From the NCBI GenBank assembly GCA_964017045.1, contig OZ024806.1:10002488-10066487 (forward strand): 64,000 nucleotides of DNA, read 5' to 3'. Positions 1-10,737 of this stretch are shown piece after piece. Made by a program: the position numbers and the translations under genes. The number at the start of each line of letters is the position of its first letter. Positions within the stretch are counted from its first letter, which is position 1. The stretch is from Omphiscola glabra (Eukaryota > Mollusca > Gastropoda > Lymnaeidae). Under the pieces are notes generated by a model. That model worked only from the letters and a program-made list of their open reading frames with translations, was not told the DNA's origin and did no database searches.

Positions 1-3000
1 CGTTTCCGGGCGATTCTTCGGCAATGTCGCATTCACCGTGCTCTCCGATCGCTTCCTCTGTTGGACAGGTAAAGCGGGTTTCGTGGCGAATTGTTTTGAA
101 ACTTGTCTCGGCGCTGAAAGTTTCTTGATGCTGGGTTTGTAAACCGTTTTCTCCGACGACACCTTAGGTATTGAAATGGGTGACATGGCTTTAGCCTTTA
201 CCCTGGGAGACGAGCTGGCCTGCTTGACGACTATCGGCGATGACCTCGAAGAAGCTGTCTGCTGTTTCGTCGTCATCGCCTGGGGACCAAGCTGGTTTTT
301 GTTCGGGCTCGTTTCCTTAGATTCGTTTTTCCTAACCTTTGATTGCGGACGTGATGCGTTAAAGTGGGCTCTGACGGTATTTTCCATAGAACCGAGGCCC
401 TTCCGGGAGCTGTTGGCTGTAGGGATTGACTTCCCTTGGCTCAAATTCGACACGGATGTCGGAGCGGAGCCCTCTTTGCTCTTCGAAACACGACCGCGCA
501 TCATGTGTTTGTACTGGGGGTCTAGAAGCGTCTGCGAAATGACGTAATACTCTCGCGCTCTGCGGATGTATGGCAGGAAGGCATCTGGTATCGAGAGCTT
601 CAGCTCCTCCCTCTCGTAGGGCACTGACGTGCGCGGACTGCTGAGCCTCCTCGAGTCGCGTGGCGATTCGTAGACTAAAGGATCCACCGAGGACGAGAGG
701 TCAGATTTTTGGTCGGACGGCGCCGAAATCCGGTTCGGCTGCAAGGCGGTTATCCCGCCGTTGAATAGCATTTTGAGGTAAACGTTTTCTTTTCTTTCCA
801 GAAAGTTGTCGGGCGCCATTCTCACGCCATGACGGTGTCTCGGCGTTCGTGTACCCATCCCGGGCACGTCGGGAAGATTTGCTTCTCCGTTTGCGAGCGT
901 GGTGTTGATTAAGCCGGCCGTTTGTGCGCCCGAAAAGTCCACCTCATTGGACCCTGTACGGAGCGAAGAAGTTTCGGGTGCGTCCACGGAGGTGCCCTTC
1001 TTGCCCACCACCTCGCCGTGGCTCTGGGGACGACTCTGATTTGAGGGCACCTCAAAACTGATGTCGCTCTGGGCGTGTCTCGTCATGGCGATGAATCTCT
1101 GAAAGTCCTCGTAGTGCTTCGGAACAGACTCGCTTTTGATCGACTCGGCGGAAGCCGTTCGAATACTGTAAAGCCTCTTGTGGACGGTGGATTTAATTTG
1201 CTCCGAATTGAGGGGGCTGTTGTCGTAGTAATCGATCGTTGGCGTTTCGGGTTTACTCTCATCGCTGCTGTACCTCTTGACCTGAACACCTTTGTCCGAG
1301 AAGACCGTGGGGGATTTCGCCCTCACGGCTTTTACGCTCTTCTTGCCGGGCTGATTCACCATTTTGTTTCCGTTCTGGCTGCGAGCGGGCCGATGGGAAA
1401 GGTGCTCAACCCGCACGGGACACTTCAATTCCATCGGCGAGGCTCTCGTTAGCTTTTTGGTCGGGTTCAGAGACCGCCGGTGTCGGTGTGACATTCGAGC
1501 AGCAGCCGGGGCTTTGCGCTCGGCCGCGTTATCTTTAACCACCTTCGGCGCAGCTGCCGCGCAAGGTTTCTTAGGGGGGATGCGGTACCTTTTGTAAAGT
1601 TTCAACGGCTTCCGTTTTTTAACAGCGGGCGGTGACCGCATTTTTTTTTTCTCTTTTATTTTTTTAATCTTCGGTGGCGTGGGCCAGGCTGCGGTAAAGC
1701 CCTTCGTTTCAATCACGGGTGGGGCTATTTTTTGAATTTTTTTGTCGCCGACCATCTCGTGAATAACGCTGAAAATGTTGCTCGTGTTGCAGGATGTAGT
1801 CGATTTCGGGTCGTAGGCTTTGGTTTCAGAGTCAGTCTCCACTGTATCTCCGGCTGAGCCGGACGTTTCCGAGACCGAGACATCTCGTGCGGCCCTATTG
1901 AAGTGAATACGTTTTTTTCGGCTCCGGTGGTTCAGCCTGGGAAATATCGTGAACGTTTCATTGGCCTGGTGCTCGCCGGAGTGTGTTGGCGTGGTGTTCG
2001 TACTGGAGGTGGCGGCAAACTGATACGCCTCATCAGATTTGTCCGGTGAGCCGAGCTTTCCGTCACCAGGCTGAGGTATTACTCTGACACCGGAAACACC
2101 AGCCGAACTTTCCCCCGATTCTTGGCCACCAGGAGATATCTCTGTTTTCGGGGTTGACTGACTGGCCTTACGTCCTATACTTGTGACCGAACGAGCTTTC
2201 TTGATGTTCTTGCGACGCGGCGCTTGTCTTGGCAGAGTACGTACTAGTTTCTTGATGCGCGTTTTTTTAACACTCGGTGGGCTCGCCGGGTCGTCGTTTG
2301 TTCGATAGCTCGGTATTGTAGCCACGGATGCGATTGGGTGCGGAGTTTCAAAACTAACAGGGCTTGCGCTTGAGAACCTTGTCAGGACTGAACCGTGGGG
2401 CAGAATCTCCTCGCAAGTTTGTCCTGCATTTTTCCTATCAGCTCGTGTTTTCGGTGCTGAGGCGTGTCGCCTCAGTTGACACCGAGAGACAGTTTTCAGA
2501 CTTTGATTGCAGCCCGGTGCACTCGAAACGGGCACAGAGATTACATCTTTTGCACCCTGGGTAATAGCTGGTCTGGCGCACGAGGCCTTCCCAGCAGAAT
2601 GCGCCCCCGTCTGTTTCCCGGTTCCCCGGTCCTTGGTGTACGTGTCTCCGGAACGGGTATCGGGGGTGTCCGACACTGTCGAGATGTGTGAGACCCCTTG
2701 CGGACTTTTCCCTTCCTTTTGGTTGCTGTTGTTCAAAGTCTTGTTCGGTGATGCGCACACTACTTCACCAAGCGCAGCCTTCTCGCATGCCAACGACACG
2801 GCCTTGTGCAGGAACGGACGGCAGACGACAACGTCCTGTCTCCTGCCGTCTGGCTCAAGCGTTTTAGTTATCTTTGCAGTGTCGTCGTCGCAAGCGCCAC
2901 TCTCGACGCTCTCACAGCGGTTGTTACTTCTCTCGTTTTCTCCTGCTCTGCTGTTCGCAATCTTTGAACGGAGGTCACCTGTTTTACTGGAGCTTATGCT

Positions 3001-4287
3001 GTTGGATGACCGCCTCCTACCGGATTTACTATAACCGTGACTTGACCTCTTCCTTTGATTTGCGTGTCTCGTGCTTGGTGACTGTCTTTCCGAAATGCTG
3101 ACTCCGCCACGACCGTAGTGTTTTTCCCTCGCACACAACAGCCGATTCAAGTCTCTACTACCGGCAGCGACAGCGTGAGGATCACAAGATGCGAAGGATC
3201 GCTTGGTCCCAATGTTGTAATTGCCAACGCTGTAAACGGGGTGGCCGCTTCTGCTCTCGTTTTTCCTGTCCGCAGAGAACTTAAGCGATGAATAGTACGC
3301 GCCTGTAGAGTGCGTCAGGTTCTTGGGCTCGGGGGCGATATCGACTGTATCTGTCGACTCGTCGCAGCGAGTATCGTAGTTCAAGATCCAGTCATTGACC
3401 GCGTTCACGATCTCCGGGCTGTCCTTGTATCTTTTGTTCAGCGCATGCGGGGTCTCCAGCGCCTCCTTGGGGCTAGAGTTATACTTTGCTCTCCTTCCCC
3501 TGTAGAAGATTCCTTTACTAGATGACCTTGCCTTGCAAATGGGAAGCTGTCGCATGGAGACGCTTTTGCTGTTGCAGATCACGCTCCAAAGCTGAGCACT
3601 CATCGAGGCCGCGGCCGTTGGGTTGTTCGTTACAAATGAATTACTTGAGGTCACATCTTTGCACTCAATGTCTACGACGTCCTGGCTCTTCTCCGCAGTT
3701 TTGCGACCGTCTACCGTCGAGCCGGTGAGCATGAAAAACTGACTGTTCTTTTCGCGGGCCCGGGCTCTCTGCGCCATCGACGGAACCTGTCTCTCGGGTT
3801 TAGCAGCCCCTTTGGGGGGCTCTGTGCTTCCGGGCTGATAATTTTTCCCCAGCCTTGCCTTTTTTTCGTTCTGGAGTCGCTCCATAAACTCCGACTTGAG
3901 ACGGGATGTCTTCTCAGTGTCGAATGAAATGCCGACCCTGGGGACATTGATACAGCGCATCCGCTTCCTCCTTGGAGATTTAGTGCTGGGCCGTTTGATC
4001 GGGACCTTCTTCCGGTAGGGCGATATCCTCGGCATGGGATCGTCCTCGCCATCGTCCTCGCGTCTGGCGATCAGCGACCTGTCGAAAGGTGGCGGGACGA
4101 CACTGGCGTGGTCGAGGGTGATGTAGCGTTCGTCCTTGTGATCGGATCCGCGGTCTGGCGAACTGCAGAATATGAACGAATCAAACGATGTGATCGTTTC
4201 AGACTCGTCGTCTCTTGTCTTGGTGTTCCTGTCGCAGCGGGAAACGTTTTTCCGCTCTTTCAAAGGGATCCGTCGACAGAAAGACAT
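1..4287 (-). CDS. Large basic disordered protein, C-terminus beyond window
   Basis: The minus strand reads open from an ATG at 4287-4285 to the left edge: 1429 codons without a stop. An in-frame TAA (4290-4288) directly precedes the ATG, so this is the first possible Met unless a 5' exon is spliced on; the base at -3 is T, a weak Kozak context. The protein starts MSFCRRIPLKERKNVSRC and is rich in Ser, Lys, Arg, Pro and Thr, with basic runs such as SPRRKRM (near residue 105) and RSRKKRIHF (near 775). I see no signal peptide, membrane segment or catalytic motif. Its least biased stretch is near residues 1200-1240 (LSIPDAFLPYIRRAREYYV). The region is clearly more GC-rich than the flanking DNA and has no intron, repeat or frameshift, which argues for purifying selection. 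I recognise no family; a nuclear, cytoskeletal or germline-specific role is only a guess. Confidence 0.85.
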   Translation of the reverse strand, partial: MSFCRRIPLKERKNVSRCDRNTKTRDDESETITSFDSFIFCSSPDRGSDHKDERYITLDHASVVPPPFDRSLIARREDDGEDDPMPRISPYRKKVPIKRPSTKSPRRKRMRCINVPRVGISFDTEKTSRLKSEFMERLQNEKKARLGKNYQPGSTEPPKGAAKPERQVPSMAQRARAREKNSQFFMLTGSTVDGRKTAEKSQDVVDIECKDVTSSNSFVTNNPTAAASMSAQLWSVICNSKSVSMRQLPICKARSSSKGIFYRGRRAKYNSSPKEALETPHALNKRYKDSPEIVNAVNDWILNYDTRCDESTDTVDIAPEPKNLTHSTGAYYSSLKFSADRKNESRSGHPVYSVGNYNIGTKRSFASCDPHAVAAGSRDLNRLLCAREKHYGRGGVSISERQSPSTRHANQRKRSSHGYSKSGRRRSSNSISSSKTGDLRSKIANSRAGENERSNNRCESVESGACDDDTAKITKTLEPDGRRQDVVVCRPFLHKAVSLACEKAALGEVVCASPNKTLNNSNQKEGKSPQGVSHISTVSDTPDTRSGDTYTKDRGTGKQTGAHSAGKASCARPAITQGAKDVISVPVSSAPGCNQSLKTVSRCQLRRHASAPKTRADRKNAGQTCEEILPHGSVLTRFSSASPVSFETPHPIASVATIPSYRTNDDPASPPSVKKTRIKKLVRTLPRQAPRRKNIKKARSVTSIGRKASQSTPKTEISPGGQESGESSAGVSGVRVIPQPGDGKLGSPDKSDEAYQFAATSSTNTTPTHSGEHQANETFTIFPRLNHRSRKKRIHFNRAARDVSVSETSGSAGDTVETDSETKAYDPKSTTSCNTSNIFSVIHEMVGDKKIQKIAPPVIETKGFTAAWPTPPKIKKIKEKKKMRSPPAVKKRKPLKLYKRYRIPPKKPCAAAAPKVVKDNAAERKAPAAARMSHRHRRSLNPTKKLTRASPMELKCPVRVEHLSHRPARSQNGNKMVNQPGKKSVKAVRAKSPTVFSDKGVQVKRYSSDESKPETPTIDYYDNSPLNSEQIKSTVHKRLYSIRTASAESIKSESVPKHYEDFQRFIAMTRHAQSDISFEVPSNQSRPQSHGEVVGKKGTSVDAPETSSLRTGSNEVDFSGAQTAGLINTTLANGEANLPDVPGMGTRTPRHRHGVRMAPDNFLERKENVYLKMLFNGGITALQPNRISAPSDQKSDLSSSVDPLVYESPRDSRRLSSPRTSVPYEREELKLSIPDAFLPYIRRAREYYVISQTLLDPQYKHMMRGRVSKSKEGSAPTSVSNLSQGKSIPTANSSRKGLGSMENTVRAHFNASRPQSKVRKNESKETSPNKNQLGPQAMTTKQQTASSRSSPIVVKQASSSPRVKAKAMSPISIPKVSSEKTVYKPSIKKLSAPRQVSKQFATKPALPVQQRKRSESTVNATLPKNRPET

Positions 4288-5478
4288 TTAGTAGGCGCTG
4301 TTGGTTACGAACTGGTTAACTTCAAATAGAGGGCTTTGGCCTGGGTCCTGAAACGTTTGCGCGTGTGGCGATGTTTTAAAATCTTTTCGATGTGTTGGTG
4401 CTTATGCTTTGATGAGACGAGCAGAGTATCATTGTTATGGGAATCAAGTGTTTGAGATGTAATGAAATTTCTCGCTCAGAGGATGCTAGTGTGGTCGAGT
4501 TTGACATTGCATTCAAATTGACATTTTTTATTTTTTATGTGGTTGTGTTTTCTATGACTAGAAAATGTTTACGTATGTTTCAATGCATCGTCCGGACCTC
4601 TGCCGGGTCAACAGGCTTCCATATGTGTTAACTGAACCGTGACCCGTTTTAACTCGCGGTGCGAATTCAGTGTGCTTTCTTACGGCTGCTTGGCATATTC
4701 TCGACCCCTCGCCGGGTTTGCTCTAATTGCGTTGCTAAAAAAAATTGACGAATCACAGATGAATCAATAAAGTGTCGGTGATTTATTTCTGATCTATGAA
4801 GATTTCATCTAAAATATTTCTCAATCAGCCTAAAAAGGGGGAAAAAATGACGTTCACTACAAATAATATTAGCTATGCGTATGTTGATAAAATCCCGTGA
4901 AAGTTTAAGAAATGAAAATAAACTAACACGTCGGTCCACTATCCTAGGTATGATAATTAATACTATCATGGGATACTGCAATGGGATAATAAATAAATAT
5001 ATCAAGGGAGAAGCCGCGTAATGTCATAATTAAATATTAATCAAATTTATATAGCTATAAATAGATCTGAACCATGTGTATGTGTCATGACTAAAGAAAT
5101 GCTTTGGATAGGATTTAAAAAAAAAAAAAATTAAGTTATGACCCAATTTCTTTAGACCGAGATTCATGCCCGTGCTATGTCATTTTACTTTTTATTTTGT
5201 CCAGTGGACTTGTCAAAGAAAGATCATCAAATAACTGATTCCAGATAAGATTCTGGTGTTTTGAAACATTTTAAAACGTTTAGTGTGTGCTCGCTCCCAT
5301 GAGACTAAAGAATGAATTCGCCAAAGGACAATATGAACAAAGCAGTCAAAAAAAAAAAAATTGTTTTTTTACCTATAGCCTATAGCAATCGTTAATATAC
5401 ATATATAATTTTTTTTTAAAATGTATTTGTTTGCAGCTAGTAATACGCATAACGAATGAAGGCCTAAATCCTAACTAA

Positions 5479-5512
<34 letters not shown>

Positions 5513-6150
5513 TGAAGTACACAATCCTAAACAAAAAACTTCCAAAAATGTATTGCAATGTGTTAACACATTGTTTTATCAGCATATTTTTTTTTAATTT
5601 AAAAATTGGTGTATTGTTTTAAAATTTGTCTTTTTTTCTAATTGGACTTATGCTTTGCATAGAAATTACTTACTGGCTTCTTTTTTTTTTTATATAAGAA
5701 GGAAAATATGTTTGATGTTTTCCAACATACAGACTTGTTTGGGGAAAGTACGGAAATGATGTCAATATTTAGATTGTTTTCTGACTTCAACGAGGAAGAA
5801 CCTCGCTCTGTAGATTTGCACAACAAAATGTTACCACACAGCAAGAGAACACACTAGTGGGAATTTCCCATGTGCACTGGAAAAACAAAAACGCGGTCAA
5901 ATCACATTCTATTTTTTTAATCCACGATATTAAGTTTGCTTTCGTTTGTGTGCTTCCATCTGGCTGGTTGTGTGGCAAAATCTTCGGACGGCTAATTGAC
6001 CCACTTCCCGTCAAGCTATCGAGCTAAAACTTGTCTCATTGTCAATGACATCACATGCTTTCAAATTTTCAGCCCCAACCCCATTCTTCCCTGTGGCACT
6101 ACTACAGCCCGTTTGGCAGAGTGAGCTCTGTAAATATGATAAATCTTTCA
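4288..6150. other. A+T-rich intergenic DNA upstream of the unknown large gene
   Basis: No coding frame longer than chance is visible. The segment holds A/T homopolymers, including a T run of about 30 bases near 5481-5511, and would contain the promoter and 5' UTR of the minus-strand gene that starts at 4287. I could not identify a TATA box or initiator with confidence. Confidence 0.5.
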
Positions 6151-6224
6151 ATTTGGTGTCACCCCCTGAGATGGTGTCACCCGGTGCGGTCCGCACCCAC
6201 GCACCCCCTTAGCTATGCCACTGC
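6150..6224. mobile_element. Right end of a hAT-like MITE (solo)
   Basis: The segment ends in a terminal motif that reads CAGTGGCATAGCTAAGGGGG on the minus strand, preceded by the GC-rich GTGTCACCCGGTGCGGTCC core common to a widespread invertebrate MITE type. I did not find the matching left end or an 8-bp target duplication, so it is probably a truncated copy. Confidence 0.4.
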
Positions 6225-6599
6225 GTGGGATACTATACAATTCCTGGTTCGTTCGTATTCTCCATCCATATTCATCCTTTGTAGGTTCATATATTTTCCT
6301 GAGAACTTTCCTCTCCCATGTGTTTTATGGGTTATCTGCCGTTTTTTTGGTTATGGTCCAAGATTCACTTGCGTATGTTGCAACTGGGCTGGTTACAGTT
6401 TTATATATAATTTTCTTCGTTTTTCTTGTAATGATTTTAATTTGAGTATTATGTAACTATGCCATGTTTCGGCTCGGTATTCATTTCTTTCATTTATTAG
6501 GGATCCTGGGTATTTGAATTGATTTACTTTTTCAAAAGTGTGGTTTCTAATTTTAATTGTTTAATCTATTTGTTCTTCTATCATCATAGTCATGTTTTT

Positions 6600-7500
6600 T
6601 TTTTTTGGTTGTTAACTTCCAGCTCTATGTCATCAACATATGCAAGATACTGAAGGGGTTAATTGTAGATAGTGCCCACTGGTTGAGGGTCTTGAGTCTC
6701 CCTCAGAAAGTATCCTGTTATTGTTCCCCGTGTGACAATATGTATGCTTCTTATAACTTTCTCTAATGTTAGGATAAATAACATACACGATATTGAGTCT
6801 CCCTGTCTTGGGCCTCGTCTGATCTAACATTCCCTTGTATTAGTAAAATTTCTCTAATGGGCCTCTGGTGGTGAAAATCTGATGAGTTGTTTCATCTGTT
6901 TTTGTCTGAATCCACATTGGTAGTCACCTAGTATTTGTTCATTTTAAGGTTGTAGTCTTTTGGCAATTAGTTTTGTCACTATTATCTTATGTAGCATTTA
7001 ATAGGGAAATTTCTCTGTAGTTTGTACATTGAAGTTTGTGACCTTTTTGCGTATTGTTTTTTTTTTTAGTGCTGTCTCCCCTTTTATTGGAATGTTCTCT
7101 TCTTGCAAAATTGTAATTATAAGTCTATGTGTCTGAATGTGTAGTTCTCTTCCTCCATATTTTATACGTTCTCCTGTGATGAGGTCTTCTCCGTGGGCTT
7201 TGTGGTTTTTCATTGAACTGATTACTTCCGTAGTTTCTTCCAAATTTGGGGCGTTTATTAAATGGTCTGGTCCTCCGTGTGGATTTTGAGGATCTTCATC
7301 GTGTCCATTGTCTGCATTTAGTATTAATTCCAAATATTCAGCCTATCTCTCAAGTACTTTTGTTTCCGTAATTAATTCTCCATCTTGGCTCTCACACATT
7401 TTCGGTCTGGCTTGGTATCCATTCTTTTCGTCTGTTATCTTCATGTACATTCCCCTGATATTTTCTTCTTTTTGTTGTCTTCTATTTTTTTTAGTTGAAC
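6600..7500 (-). mobile_element. Decayed non-LTR retrotransposon, reverse-transcriptase part (RTE-like)
   Basis: Minus-strand translation gives recognisable reverse-transcriptase blocks broken by stops and frameshifts. Residues SMKNHKAHGEDLITGE near 7200 resemble the block upstream of the palm domain, followed by CTNYREISLLNAT near 7000 and GDYQCGFRQKQ near 6920. These match the order NYRxISLLN then YQxGFR of RTE/BovB-type and related LINEs. Several in-frame stops show the copy is dead. Boundaries are approximate, and neither end nor a target duplication was found. Confidence 0.75.
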
Positions 7501-7573
7501 TTTTCCCCCATTCCTATTTTTTTCTTTCTATACACGATGAACCTCGGAAAAAATCATGTACATCAGATGACAG

Positions 7574-7845
7574 GACATGGTCCCAAATACCGAGGTACTC
7601 GCACAAGCAGGTCGGGCAGGACATGGTCCCAAACACAGAGGTACTAGCACAAGCAGGTCTGGCAGGACATGGTCCCAAACACAGAGGTACTCGCACAAGC
7701 AGGTCTGGCAGGACATGGTCCCAAACACAGAGGTACTCGCATAAGCAGGTCTGGGAGGACATGGTCCCAAACACTGAGGTACTCGCACAAGCAGGTCTGG
7801 CAGGACATGGTCCCAAACACTGAGGTACTCGCATAAGCAGGTCTA
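7574..7845. repeat. 46-bp minisatellite, about 6 copies
   Basis: Six head-to-tail units starting acatggtcccaaacacagag lie at 46-bp spacing (7574, 7620, 7666, 7712, 7758, 7804), with only a few substitutions between copies. 46 is not a multiple of three, so the long frames on both strands here are repeat artefacts rather than genes. Confidence 0.95.
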
Positions 7846-7914
7846 CCAAGCATACATACCATTTTAATGCAGTCCCAGCTTCACGGGGGAGGGGGGGGGG
7901 TGTTGCGTAAATCT

Positions 7915-8250
7915 CATGCAAGCGCTTGACCAAAGGAAAATTTGATGGGGAACAGAAGAAGCTTTTTAAAAGACACCCTGAAAAGCATCCTGGAAAGCGT
8001 TTCAGATAAACCCGGACACGTGGAAACAGTCCGCAAGTGGAAAAGTGTCCGCAAATGATCGAGACTCGTGACGCTCCTCCATATGCCTGGGCTACGTGCA
8101 ACATGAGGTTTACAGAACAGCTGCTGCAGAGCACAAAAGACAAGCCAGAGAAGAATGAGCTAACCCTGCGCCTGCAGATTTCCCATTCATCACCCGCACC
8201 TTCGTCACAAGAACATTTCTCGCCAGAATCGGCCTGGACTTAGACGGACG
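7915..8250 (+). mobile_element. LINE 3' ORF end with degenerate zinc-finger-like tail
   Basis: One plus frame, interrupted by stops, reads KASWKAFQINPDTWKQSA, then YRTAAAEHKRQAREE and finally TFLARIGLDLDGR. This is the C-terminal pattern of a metazoan LINE whose ORF2 ends in a CxxC...RTFxARIGLxSH motif. Both Cys positions are lost and the copy is clearly inactive. It lies directly beside the 46-bp minisatellite. Confidence 0.6.
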
Positions 8251-8646
8251 AACTAACTATAGTATAACTATTCTGAAAATTAATTATAAAAAAAACGCGA
8301 ATTTTTTTTTCCATTAAAAGTCTAATCTTATTGATGACGTCACTTCCTTTAAAAAAATTTTTTAAAAAAATATATATTTTATTCTAAAGTATTTTACAAT
8401 GGATGCATAAAATACTTCTGGGAAAGTCGCTGACATTTATGTATTTATGATACGGGTTAGTTACGTATTTAACTATTAAAAATATTAAAAGTCGTGGCCT
8501 AAGACAGTTATTCAAATCTTTAAGTTACTGCGGCACATTAATACAATTTAAAATCTTGGCAACTCCCTTATTTAAAGTAAAACGCGGCCTTTAGAGAGCG
8601 ACATGTTAAAGGTATCGCACTATAGTTACATTTGTTAAAAGTAGAG
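8251..8646. other. A+T-rich spacer, no feature seen
   Basis: Short A/T runs only. I see no coding frame, inverted repeat or tandem array. Confidence 0.5.
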
Positions 8647-8813
8647 CAGGCCTGCACAACTCAAAATGTAAGGCGGGCCGTAATACTTTATGAAAAGCGT
8701 GTGCGAGCCGAAAGCAAATAGGAAAGCTATTTAAAAAAATAAGAATAAAGAATATTTCGTTACTTCACGGGTAGCAAAGTGGGTGCTGGCGGGCCGTATC
8801 TTGTGCAGGCATG
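8647..8813. mobile_element. Candidate hAT-type MITE with terminal inverted repeats
   Basis: The left end CAGGCCTGCACAAC is matched by CATGCCTGCACAAG read from the right end. The inner motifs GGCGGGCCGTA and GGCCCGCC are also inverted. Length is 167 bp. I found no clear 8-bp target duplication, which fits an old insertion. Confidence 0.55.
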
Positions 8814-9356
8814 GGTAAGAGCATCGCGAGTTAGTCATGACTTGTGAACTTTCTTAAGAAAGAACAGGGGTGGGCAACATTTTTGTGATAATGGCATGGT
8901 TTCCGACTCGCGTTGCCAACTTTTCCCAGCCGCGATTTTAAAAAAAATGCTCATATTCAATTAAACGTCCATAATATCTTTTTAAATTTTTAACTTGACT
9001 ATTATAATATATTATAATTATATAGATGTCGCTATTTAACATAAATTATGGCTTTTTTTTTGTTTGATTTTTTAAATTTTTTATTTTTATTGCATTGCCA
9101 GCAGAATGTCAGATTCGTGTGAATATCTCATCGGCGAAATACTAATGGTGTATTATACCATGTTTGGAAATAATTGTGCAAATAAATAAATTATATACCT
9201 ATATATTAAACGTTAAGATATACTTTAAAATCTCATATGCTGCTGTTCAGTTGATAGTGAATGGACGCGCTTGATACAGTACCATAAAAGGTTGTGGATA
9301 ACTATTACTTTAAATACGGGAAGACAATTCCATAATGTGATCTATTATCCACAGCT

Positions 9357-9560
9357 CAGTGGCGTCACTAGGGGGTGTGGGAGGGAGCGGAACAGAGGGG
9401 GGTTACACGAAATGGATTTATTATATCATATGGTTGAATACAAGAACAGGGTGTCACCAGGTCAGGGTGCCTCCAGAACAGGAGGTCACCAGAGGAGGCA
9501 TACTCGGTGGAGGTCAGCGCTATGCGTTTACCGCACTGGGTGACACCAACCCCTGGCGGC
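9357..9560. mobile_element. MITE-like repeat beginning CAGTGGCGTCACTAGGG
   Basis: The left end is the CAGTGGCGT terminal motif shared with other inverted-repeat elements in this window. The interior carries several near-palindromic GGGTGTCACC/GGTGACACC segments. The right boundary is uncertain and no target duplication was identified. Confidence 0.4.
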
Positions 9561-10737
9561 GCCCGTGTCCGAGTCAGAAATGTCTAAACAGCTGGCTGGA
9601 GTCCCGCGTGATGTGGTCCCCCGATGACCAGACAGTGGTTTCCCCCCTTTCATGATGTCTTCTCCGCTGTTCAAAACAGCAGAATGTGAAGTTTTAATCA
9701 TTGTTTAAAATGAACCGCGAACATGCAGAATGCGATAGTGAGACCAGCCCCCTCTACCATATCAAGTGCACATTGAGAAGCCCTGAAGCAATTGTACTAT
9801 ATAACCATTAACTCAAGCAACATTATGCCTTTTATTCTCTTTGCGATCGATTGTAATCTCCAAAGTAATTGCTTGTGCTGAACTCAATTTAAGTGCAAGT
9901 AATACAATGCCGAAGTCTTATAGTTAAACAAAAGTCGTCTTGATGGGTCTTACAGCAAATAGCTGATCATTTAATTATTTTCCAGCCATGAATAATAACT
10001 AAATAGTTTCATGTGCCCCCCGCGCCCCCCCCCCCCCCCCCACACACACACACTTTCCTTACGCGTTTGTTGCTTCAGACTTAGTAATACGCTCGCTTCA
10101 TCTTCCCATTTCAGGCAGACCTATAAATGAATCAAGTCTCCCTACGCTGATGTCACAGATGAGGCTCGTCCTCTCTCGGTCATGGCAATGGCAGACTCAC
10201 AGCTTCCTTGGGCTCCTCTATGCACTGACTTAATTAGTAGACACAGGGCGGCTTAAAACAATCTGTTTTAGTCAATAAAACATTGAATTATTTGATGCAA
10301 ATTTTTTTTCCTCCGAAATAATGCCGTGTGCGCAAGATCACGTTTAATGGTATGTTTTCCATGGAGTCACTAGGCTTCTGGCTTGGTAACACACGATCAC
10401 CTAGAACACGCCAAACCGTTCTACTAATTTAGTCCGAAAACCACACAATCACTTGCACTCGGCCATCATATTATCCGCTGCCTCGGCTATTCACTGAATG
10501 AACCGCGACATGCTCGTTGACCATGTCAAACATCACTTTGACCCAGGGCATTCTACTCGAGCTTGTATTATTACCTTTCACCTTTGGGAAACCCAGTAGA
10601 TTGGTGTAATTGATTATCGAACTGTGGGATTCATGTATTCGTACAGTAAAATTTAAAAAAACTGTTTATAAAGTTAGGATAAAGTAGCTTTTGTGGTGTG
10701 GCTTTTTTTTTTAAAATAAAAAAATTCTGCAACAGAA
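9561..10737. other. Intergenic DNA upstream of the 378-residue gene
   Basis: It contains a C run followed by CA dinucleotides (10020-10055) and otherwise unremarkable A+T-rich sequence. It would include the promoter of the gene at 10738. I saw no conserved element. Confidence 0.4.

Noticed and set aside
1075..1452. Plus-strand frames within 1-4287 (for example 125, 123 and 175 codons)
   Set aside because: They are antisense to the continuous 1429-codon minus frame and follow its codon structure; they are shadows.
8872..8900. CAGGGGTGGGCAAC as a hAT terminal repeat
   Set aside because: A plausible left end, but no matching right end or target duplication was found within the next few hundred bases.
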